Positions 1 through 5,040 of a stretch of DNA of 5,040 nt are shown piece after piece. The notes beneath the pieces are model-generated. The model was not told the origin of the DNA. It saw only the letters and a program-made list of their open reading frames with translations, and ran no database searches. Positions within the stretch are counted from its first letter, which is position 1, and every line of letters begins with the position of its first letter. This stretch comes from Rikenellaceae bacterium UBA1749 (GTDB taxonomy: Bacteria > Bacteroidota > Bacteroidia > Bacteroidales > Rikenellaceae). A program made the position numbers and the translations under genes. The stretch spans positions 1 through 5,040 of the forward strand of contig DCHP01000114.1 of NCBI GenBank assembly GCA_002315675.1. The letters are read 5' to 3'.

Positions 1-76
1 TAACCCCTGTGGCAAATAAACGCCCGATTTTCAGCTGCCAAAAAATGACAATAATAGAGATAGAAAAAAAATACAA
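1..76 (+). other. Non-coding leader upstream of the fimbrillin operon
   Basis: This short stretch precedes the first gene and must hold at least part of the operon leader. I looked for the Bacteroidales promoter pattern (TTTG near -33, TAnnTTTG near -7) and did not find it on the + strand, so the promoter is probably further upstream, outside the window. A weak inverted repeat (TGGCA at 10-14, TGCCA at 36-40, 21-base loop) is present but too short to call a terminator or operator. The last bases before the first ATG are very A-rich, with eight A at 64-71. This is the usual translation-initiation context in Bacteroidota, which rely little on Shine-Dalgarno pairing. Confidence 0.5.
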
Positions 77-259
77 ATGAAGACATTAAAAAAATACCCT
101 GGGTTGAGAATGATGCCCGTAGAGTTGGACTATGAGGGCAGACTCTGCACGGCATCGATAGCTGAAACAACATCTGTCCAGTCAAACGGGCAGGAAGTCG
201 GAATGAGTGTTGATTTCACCGAATCCGAATCGTTTAATCATGTTTGGGAATCGTTATAA
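77..259 (+). CDS. Small hypothetical protein (60 aa) leading a fimbrillin operon
   Basis: The function is unknown. The protein has no signal peptide or membrane segment. It has a basic start (Lys2, Lys5, Lys6, Arg11), a middle stretch PGLRMMPVELDYEGRLCTAS with one Cys, a polar segment with VQSNGQEVG, and an acidic, aromatic end (FNHVWESL). Similar small proteins with a 'P-E/V-rich start, GQEVG, FNHxWE end' pattern occur, from memory, beside fimbrillin genes in Bacteroidales, so I regard it as a real gene. Supporting this, its TAA stop is directly followed by the ATG of the next gene (TAAATG), which suggests translational coupling. The ATG at 77 follows an A-rich leader, the normal start context here. 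A second run of seven A (88-94) lies just inside the gene. It could be a regulatory leader peptide, a chaperone-like partner or a small structural piece; the sequence does not decide between them. Confidence 0.75.
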   Translation: MKTLKKYPGLRMMPVELDYEGRLCTASIAETTSVQSNGQEVGMSVDFTESESFNHVWESL

Positions 260-1339
260 ATGAAAAGCCAATCTTATATATCCATATTAGTTGCAACCGT
301 AATTCTTTCAACAGTTGGTTGCAAGAAGTTAGATTTTTCCATAGCTGGACAAAAAATCAGTTTTACTTCCAGTTATTCTTCCGATTTGACAAGAACTGCA
401 TATTCAGATGAACCTTTCGGAACAACTTACAGAGTCGAGTGGCTTGTTGGAGATCAGATGTCGATTGGAAGTTCTCAGGTGGAAGGAGTTAACATGTTGA
501 ATTACATCATTGCAGAAAGTAGTCATGACGGATATTTGAGTTATGGTAAACTTACTCAGAAAACCGGTGAAGGTTTAAGATGGGGAGATGAGGATGAGTA
601 TACTTTCTACGCTGCTTATCCTGCTGCTCTTGACAATTTCGGTCCTTCAGGCTGGGTCAGGTGGAGACTTCCTGAAACACAATTGCAGGGAAAAGGATCT
701 GGATGGAATGCAGATAATACAGTATTTACGGCTGTGGCTAATGGAGATTATATGTTCATGGCCGCCAAATGCGAGGTAGACAAAAGAGTTTCAAAAGTTG
801 TTGATCTCCCTTTCAAATTCATTCCTACGGTCCTCAGCCTTGAATTGTCTGGTGTTAGTGATATGACTATCAAGAAAATTCAGTTGGAATCTTCAACGCT
901 TAAACTTACGGGTTTGCTCGAGTGTACATTGTATGACCCGGATAAAGAAGGCTATCCACGATGGTTTTTCATCAATTCGCAAGTTTATGATGAAAAACCG
1001 TTCAAAACGGCTAGCATATGTCCGACTGATGATGGGCAACCTGTAACATTAGCCAAAGGAAAGAAACTTAAGGCTGACCTGTTTATGGCTCCGTGTAATA
1101 TCACGAACCTTACTTTGCATGTCACCTTGCAGACGTCTTCAGGTGACAAATCTCTTTCGTGCGAAATAAAGCAGTTCAATGAAACTACTTCCAAGTATGA
1201 ATTCTTGACTTTTGCCGCTCACAAGAGGAACATTCTCAAAGGAGTAGTGGTTCCGGCAGGTGAATCAGTCGTAATTGGCGAAGATGCTATCATTATTACC
1301 TGGACAACAACAGGGGAAGATTTGAATCCGAATAAATAA
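260..1339 (+). CDS. Fimbrillin-like (Mfa-like) lipoprotein, 359 aa
   Basis: Probable surface lipoprotein of the fimbrillin superfamily, a structural or anchor subunit of a type V-like pilus. A signal peptide with hydrophobic core at about residues 7-19 ends in the lipobox STVGC, giving lipidated Cys21. The following TRTAYS (Arg45) resembles the arginine-specific maturation site of Porphyromonas fimbrillins. Family hallmarks then follow in order: VEWLVGDQMSI (59-69), DEYTFYAAYPA (112-122), LPFKFIPTVLSLEL (183-196) with the IKKIQLES strand (204-211), FMAPCNITNLTLHV (275-288), and FAAHKRNILKGVVVP (318-332). The end is a short tail after IIITW. Length is normal for a single-domain fimbrillin (about 300-400 aa). 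It differs more from the next two genes than those two do from each other. The start abuts the stop of the small upstream gene, and 11 bases separate it from the next gene. The superfamily call is firm; whether it is stalk, anchor or accessory subunit is not determined. Confidence 0.88.
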   Translation: MKSQSYISILVATVILSTVGCKKLDFSIAGQKISFTSSYSSDLTRTAYSDEPFGTTYRVEWLVGDQMSIGSSQVEGVNMLNYIIAESSHDGYLSYGKLTQKTGEGLRWGDEDEYTFYAAYPAALDNFGPSGWVRWRLPETQLQGKGSGWNADNTVFTAVANGDYMFMAAKCEVDKRVSKVVDLPFKFIPTVLSLELSGVSDMTIKKIQLESSTLKLTGLLECTLYDPDKEGYPRWFFINSQVYDEKPFKTASICPTDDGQPVTLAKGKKLKADLFMAPCNITNLTLHVTLQTSSGDKSLSCEIKQFNETTSKYEFLTFAAHKRNILKGVVVPAGESVVIGEDAIIITWTTTGEDLNPNK

Positions 1340-1350
1340 CTGAGAAGGAT

Positions 1351-2295
1351 ATGAAGAAATATTATGCCATAACCATAGCTTTATTGTCTGTGTTTTCATC
1401 TTGCCAGAAAGAACGAGACGTTGAATCTGTCAACATTGGATATTCTATGGAAAGGATTACCCGGGCAACAATGGTGAACCAGAAATCTGATTACGTCAGT
1501 TTGGCAGACAATTCGCTGATTGTATCTGCATATGATGGAGATGTTGCAGTAATTGATGCAAAGACTGCAAAGTATTACAGTACATCTAAGCAATGGAAGA
1601 CAGACATAAATTACCCTTGGCCAACTTCAGATTCAAATGTCTTGAAGTCGATGAAGTTATTTGCGTGGACGCCCAAAGCAGTCGGGCAGGGAGATGTCAC
1701 TTTGAATGCCGTTGGTTCTTCTGCGACTTTCTCATATTCTTCGCAGACAGTTCCAGCGGATCAGAAAGATGTGATGTTCGGGTATTTCAGTGGAGTTGAG
1801 GCTAGCGGGATAGCCCCGCTTATATTCTCACATGCTTTGGCGGGAGTGAAATTCAAGGTCGGTTCACTGGGTTCAGGCTATACTATCAATGATGTTTCAA
1901 TCAGTGGAGTAGCAGACAACGGAATATGCACCGTTTCTTTTTCTTCAACACCGTCCTATTCCTGGAACATTAACGGTGCGACTAAAACCAATGTATATCA
2001 TCCGGCTGATACGGATACCACTCCTGGCTACGGAGTTCTTTCAACAGGAAGTTATATCGGTAAGGACACCATAACCCTGATTCCTCAGCCTATGACTTCA
2101 ACAGCCAAAATCAGTCTTACCGTTACACCTCCGGCTGGTACGGCAACTACTTTTGAGTATTCGCTTGCAAGTTCTCCTGCTCTTTCTGCTGGCAATTGTC
2201 TGGAGTACACCTTGAACGCTTCAAATGAAATTTCGTTTTCAGTTTCTGTGTCTGCATGGGAAAACCTTCCCACAAAGGATGTTGAACTATTGTAA
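1351..2295 (+). CDS. Fimbrillin family lipoprotein, 314 aa
   Basis: Probable pilus subunit exported as a lipoprotein. The signal peptide (MKKYYAITIALLSVFSSC) gives lipidated Cys18; the following QKERDVE is charged, as in many surface-exported Bacteroidota lipoproteins. ITRATM (Arg38) is a candidate arginine-specific processing site. Fimbrillin hallmarks: MKLFAWTP (101-108), DQKDVMFGYFSG (137-148), IAPLIFSHALAGVKFKVG (154-171), the TINDVSISGV strand (178-187), PSYSWNI (201-207), ITLIPQPM (241-248), and a C-terminal strand ending in SAWENLP (301-307). The central block is clearly homologous to residues 160-240 of the next protein. The sequence AGAAGGA (1343-1349) lies only one base before the ATG, too close for ideal Shine-Dalgarno pairing. 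I keep this ATG because the next residues form a textbook lipoprotein signal. Stop and next start are nearly contiguous, so it shares the operon. The specific subunit role is not known. Confidence 0.88.
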   Translation: MKKYYAITIALLSVFSSCQKERDVESVNIGYSMERITRATMVNQKSDYVSLADNSLIVSAYDGDVAVIDAKTAKYYSTSKQWKTDINYPWPTSDSNVLKSMKLFAWTPKAVGQGDVTLNAVGSSATFSYSSQTVPADQKDVMFGYFSGVEASGIAPLIFSHALAGVKFKVGSLGSGYTINDVSISGVADNGICTVSFSSTPSYSWNINGATKTNVYHPADTDTTPGYGVLSTGSYIGKDTITLIPQPMTSTAKISLTVTPPAGTATTFEYSLASSPALSAGNCLEYTLNASNEISFSVSVSAWENLPTKDVELL

Positions 2296-2310
2296 TAATG
2301 ACATATCAAC

Positions 2311-2313
2311 AGG
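2311..2313 (+). promoter_or_regulatory. Weak ribosome binding site deciding the start of the large gene
   Basis: AGG, five bases before the ATG at 2319, is a plausible weak Shine-Dalgarno core. The alternative in-frame ATG at 2298 has no such sequence; the bases before it are the end of the previous gene and its stop codon. Starting at 2319 also gives a compact lipoprotein signal peptide (MNRTFRLIS...) with Arg3 and Arg6 ahead of the hydrophobic core, whereas starting at 2298 adds seven polar residues. I prefer 2319 on both grounds, but not decisively. Confidence 0.4.
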
Positions 2314-2318
2314 TAAAT

Positions 2319-5012
2319 ATGAATCGTACTTTTAGACTAATATCATTTATTGTTATCTTTTCCATAGTGATAGTTTCCTGTGATAATAGGGAGAAGTTTT
2401 CATTTTCGGATGCTATTGCTTTCAGTATTGAACCGTTAACAGGAGATTCTCTGACGGTGGAGCCTTCCTCTTTCTTCCATTTTTATGATAGAGATGGAAA
2501 TGAGGTGTTAAGCGCTTGCCATAGTGTAGAAGATATGTTTGTTGATTCAGACACAGCAGCAGCGACAAGGGCTATTCTTGTAACAACTGAAGATGGGCTG
2601 TCATCCGGTTTTGGAGTATATGCCTATAGCAAGAATAAGTCATCCTATATCATTGATGGGAAGGTTGCAACCAAGCAGTCTGACGGAAAATGGAAGACCG
2701 TGTCATCTCCTAATTGGGAGGCCGGTGATGAACTGACAGTGATAGCATACTATCCTTCTAATCTGAATCCAAATAAGTCAACAGGTTCCTTTTCTTATAC
2801 TATCAATAGTAATTCAACTGTTCAGAAGGATGCTATGCTTGCATATTACAAGGGTTCAAGTGATACGGGTATTGCAAGCCTTTCATTTTCTCATGCTCTC
2901 ACCGCCGTCAGGTTCATTTGGGGAGACGTCCAAAAGGCTGTTAAAATCAAGTCGATAGCTCTTGACGGAGTATATTATTCCGGACAATGCACTCCAACTC
3001 TGTCAGAGATGACATATTCTTGGACTCCAGGAAGCACTTTTACTTATGAACAGGGTGATTTGACGATGGATGTTCCTGCAGAAGGTACCCTTTTGACTGC
3101 AGATCAATATACTTTTCTCTGTATTCCGCAGAATCTAGCCGAACAGTCTGTAACCATATACCTTACCATCAATGATGGAACCAAAGACTTTACCGTCAGC
3201 AAAGAGTTGAATACAGGTAGTTGGGAGCCAGGGAAAGTGAATATCTATAATTTGGGGTATAAAGACCAGTATGAGTATATAATTGATGACATACCTGATG
3301 TTGTAGTTTCTTATGAGGGGGGGACTCCATCGTTTTCAGTAAAGTCCTATAAAAAGAATAAGAGTACTGCGGAGTTGTCTGCTCAACCTTGGAAGGTCCA
3401 GTATAAAGATGGAGATAAATGGATTGATGGCTATCCTTCAGGTAGTTTGATTACTGGTATGACCAAAATATCAGGAACAGGAAGCACGTCAACACCTGAG
3501 ACAGTGGGAGTTACCATCAGCGCCCAAACTATGACTCCAAAAACAGTCCCAGCTTCTGAACACAGGCAAATTCTGCTGAGAAATCCAGAAAAACATAATT
3601 TCGATCTTTCTTTTTATGATCCGTCTTTGAATTATACCGTACCAGAATCTGCTCAAACGGAAAGTTTGAGGCGGTCAGCCAATTGCTATGTCATTAATGC
3701 TTCAGGAACATACAATTTTCCTGCAGTCTATGGAAATTCATTAAATAACCCTTCTGCATATATCCCAACTGCCGCTCAAAGTCTTGATGACGCTACTGCA
3801 AAGGCTAATTATCTACTCAAAAGGTTCGTCGATAATAACGATAACCCGATTGAACATCCGTATATCATAGATCAGTTGGGAGGCACAAGCAGTAATTATT
3901 CCGTAGTGCTCGCATGGGAAGATGTTGATTATCTGATTGATGAAGAATCTTTGACACTGTCTGAGGATGGCAAGCGCATCAGCTTCTCCGTCCCACGAGA
4001 AACCATCGCTCCAGGGAATGCTGTCATAGCCCTCAAAAAAGGTAGTACTGTTGTTTGGAGCTGGCATATCTGGGTAACCGATGAACTGTTATATAAGATT
4101 CAGACTCTCACAGATGAATATAAACTGATGCCGACAAATATTGGCTGGGTATACTCCGGAGAAGCATATGCAAAAGTCTTTGAAGGACGTGACAAGCAGA
4201 TGAGGGTCACAAGCGGAACAGCAGAAAAATTGTTCAGGGTTATCCAGATGGACTATGTCTATGACATACAGAGCGCTAAAGGGAATGGACCTTTTTTCCA
4301 GTGGGGAAGAAAGGATCCAATGGCTGCTGGTGATGGTATTACTGTTGGGAACAGTGTCAAGTATTCATCAAAGTGCGGTCAAAAAAATCTTCACCCCAAT
4401 TTTACCATAACATCCGCTTGTACTATTGGACAGTCAATTTCTCAGCCAAATCAGATGAAGCCAGGATTATGTCCTACTGACGTATGGGCAACACTGACAA
4501 AACAAGGAGATTGGTGTCAGGATCATTATGTCAACAGGTGGAACGGCAATATTTTGAGCGACCAGGATTACAAACTTAACGATGAACATGGTTCTCTTGT
4601 TGAGAAAACCATATATGACCCATCTCCTATTGGATTCAAAGTACCAAACTTGGGTGTTTTCAAAGTCTTGTCTTCATATAAATCACATTTAAGCTGGGAT
4701 TCATCGAAACATGTTGAGTATACGTCAACATTGATAAAAGGACAATATTTTTGGATGCCTTGTACTGGTTTCAGAGCAGTATATTATTATCCGGACGGAA
4801 ACTTATATTGGTTTGGTGAAATTTCCGGATTTGGAAAATCGTACTATGATAATATATATGAAATCCTCTATTCTACAGCTTCCCCTAAGGGTTATACTGC
4901 CATGGTATTCCAAGTGGGAATCAATTCCAGTGGCTCATACACATCTGGATCCCCGGGTTATTCCAATTTCTGGATTTCTATTGCAACCCCAATTCGCCCA
5001 ATGAAAGAATAG
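2319..5012 (+). CDS. Large multi-domain fimbrillin lipoprotein, candidate pilus tip adhesin (897 aa)
   Basis: Probable surface adhesin of a type V-like pilus. The signal peptide gives lipidated Cys21 (lipobox IVSC), and TRAIL (Arg84) is a possible processing site. Residues ~25-315 are a fimbrillin domain: QKDAM (169-173), GIASLSFSHALTAVRF (184-199), SWEPGKVNIYNLG (301-313). Residues ~320-445 look like an Ig/BACON-like module: VSYEGGTPSFSVKSY (330-344) and a Trp-rich stretch. Residues ~450-590 contain ANCYVINASGTYNFPAVYGN (454-473), LAWEDVD (531-537) and WSWHIWV (580-586), a module recurring in large Bacteroidales surface lipoproteins. Residues ~600-897 resemble the Fibrobacter-succinogenes-major-paralogous (FISUMP) type: QWGRKDP (661-667), TIYDPSPIGFKVP (764-776), MPCTGFR (813-819), LYSTASPKGY (850-859), and TPIRPMKE at the end, matching the usual terminus, so the gene is complete. 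An alternative start at 2298 would add seven residues. Tip position is inferred from size, modular build and last place in the operon; the ligand is unknown. Seven G at 3317-3323 mark the first domain junction. Confidence 0.87.
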   Translation: MNRTFRLISFIVIFSIVIVSCDNREKFSFSDAIAFSIEPLTGDSLTVEPSSFFHFYDRDGNEVLSACHSVEDMFVDSDTAAATRAILVTTEDGLSSGFGVYAYSKNKSSYIIDGKVATKQSDGKWKTVSSPNWEAGDELTVIAYYPSNLNPNKSTGSFSYTINSNSTVQKDAMLAYYKGSSDTGIASLSFSHALTAVRFIWGDVQKAVKIKSIALDGVYYSGQCTPTLSEMTYSWTPGSTFTYEQGDLTMDVPAEGTLLTADQYTFLCIPQNLAEQSVTIYLTINDGTKDFTVSKELNTGSWEPGKVNIYNLGYKDQYEYIIDDIPDVVVSYEGGTPSFSVKSYKKNKSTAELSAQPWKVQYKDGDKWIDGYPSGSLITGMTKISGTGSTSTPETVGVTISAQTMTPKTVPASEHRQILLRNPEKHNFDLSFYDPSLNYTVPESAQTESLRRSANCYVINASGTYNFPAVYGNSLNNPSAYIPTAAQSLDDATAKANYLLKRFVDNNDNPIEHPYIIDQLGGTSSNYSVVLAWEDVDYLIDEESLTLSEDGKRISFSVPRETIAPGNAVIALKKGSTVVWSWHIWVTDELLYKIQTLTDEYKLMPTNIGWVYSGEAYAKVFEGRDKQMRVTSGTAEKLFRVIQMDYVYDIQSAKGNGPFFQWGRKDPMAAGDGITVGNSVKYSSKCGQKNLHPNFTITSACTIGQSISQPNQMKPGLCPTDVWATLTKQGDWCQDHYVNRWNGNILSDQDYKLNDEHGSLVEKTIYDPSPIGFKVPNLGVFKVLSSYKSHLSWDSSKHVEYTSTLIKGQYFWMPCTGFRAVYYYPDGNLYWFGEISGFGKSYYDNIYEILYSTASPKGYTAMVFQVGINSSGSYTSGSPGYSNFWISIATPIRPMKE
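3317..3323 (+). repeat. G7 homopolymer at a domain junction in the large gene
   Basis: Seven consecutive G encode the end of Glu333 and Gly334-Gly335 in the 897-aa reading. I saw no comparably long G or C run elsewhere in the window, though A runs of seven or eight occur. It sits just after the fimbrillin domain ends and before the adhesin part. Loss of one G would lead to a TAA at 3340-3342 and gain of one to a TAA at 3350-3352, so either slip truncates the protein within about a dozen codons. A run of seven is short for a true contingency tract, and the Gly-Gly itself may be conserved in this module. Confidence 0.8.
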
Positions 5013-5040
5013 AAAGTCTATTGAACTAACCCCTGCCGGG
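5013..5040 (+). other. Downstream non-coding edge of the operon
   Basis: Only 28 bases follow the last stop codon. The final CCCCTGCCGGG could be the left arm of a GC-rich terminator hairpin, but the right arm and T-run would lie beyond the window, so no terminator can be called. TAACCCCTG at 5027-5035 also occurs at positions 1-9 of the window. Confidence 0.35.

Noticed and set aside
10..40. Inverted repeat TGGCA...TGCCA as a terminator or operator in the leader.
   Set aside because: The arms are only five bases with a 21-base loop. A run of A rather than T follows, so it would not work as a + strand intrinsic terminator, and no extended pairing was seen.
1..76. Invertible promoter, as known for Bacteroides surface structures.
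   Set aside because: No pair of recombinase-type inverted repeats and no promoter consensus are visible in the 76 bases available. The idea cannot be tested without upstream sequence.
985..1194. Open reading frame on the minus strand inside the first fimbrillin gene.
   Set aside because: It lies wholly within a well-supported gene, has no recognisable domain or signal, and is what chance openness opposite a coding strand would give.
2148..2155. TACTTTTG, a match to the Bacteroidales -7 promoter element TAnnTTTG, about 165 bases upstream of the large gene.
   Set aside because: There is no TTTG at the expected -33 spacing and it lies inside the second fimbrillin gene. Six fixed bases are expected about once per strand in a window this size, and other matches (for example near 2535 and 4745) are also inside coding sequence.
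4381..4387. A7 run in the large gene as a second slippage site.
   Set aside because: A runs of six to eight are common in this AT-leaning sequence, and this one falls mid-domain with no sign that a truncated product would be meaningful.

Overview
The window looks like part of a Bacteroidales genome (Bacteroides, Prevotella, Alistipes or a relative). The evidence is three consecutive lipoproteins of the fimbrillin (Mfa1/FimA-like, type V pilus) superfamily, A-rich leaders with weak or badly spaced Shine-Dalgarno sequences, fairly low GC by eye, and C-terminal modules typical of that order. The genus cannot be fixed from the sequence alone. Family assignments rest on motifs recognised by eye; no database search was run.

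Layout: positions 1-76 are non-coding leader with no recognisable promoter. All four genes are on the + strand and very tightly packed, which suggests one operon: a 60-residue small protein (77-259); a 359-residue fimbrillin-like lipoprotein whose ATG directly follows the previous stop codon (260-1339); a 314-residue fimbrillin-like lipoprotein (1351-2295); and a large protein of about 900 residues (start at 2319, or possibly 2298; end 5012). The large protein joins an N-terminal fimbrillin domain to an Ig/BACON-like module and a C-terminal region resembling the Fibrobacter-succinogenes-major-paralogous (FISUMP) type. The last 28 bases are non-coding and are cut by the window edge.

Working model (inference): the genes encode components of a cell-surface type V-like pilus. 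The two shorter fimbrillins would be stalk, anchor or accessory subunits, and the large multi-domain protein would be the tip or accessory adhesin that contacts a ligand. All three lipoproteins have a signal peptide ending in a lipobox cysteine, followed by a Thr-Arg-(Thr/Ala) motif. That motif could be the arginine-specific processing site known to license strand-exchange assembly in Porphyromonas gingivalis fimbriae. The small first gene has no signal peptide and its role is unknown. The most distinctive DNA-level feature is a run of seven G at the fimbrillin/adhesin domain junction of the large gene, where a one-base slip would produce a stand-alone fimbrillin-sized protein. I see no RNA genes, CRISPR arrays, insertion sequences or recombinase genes.
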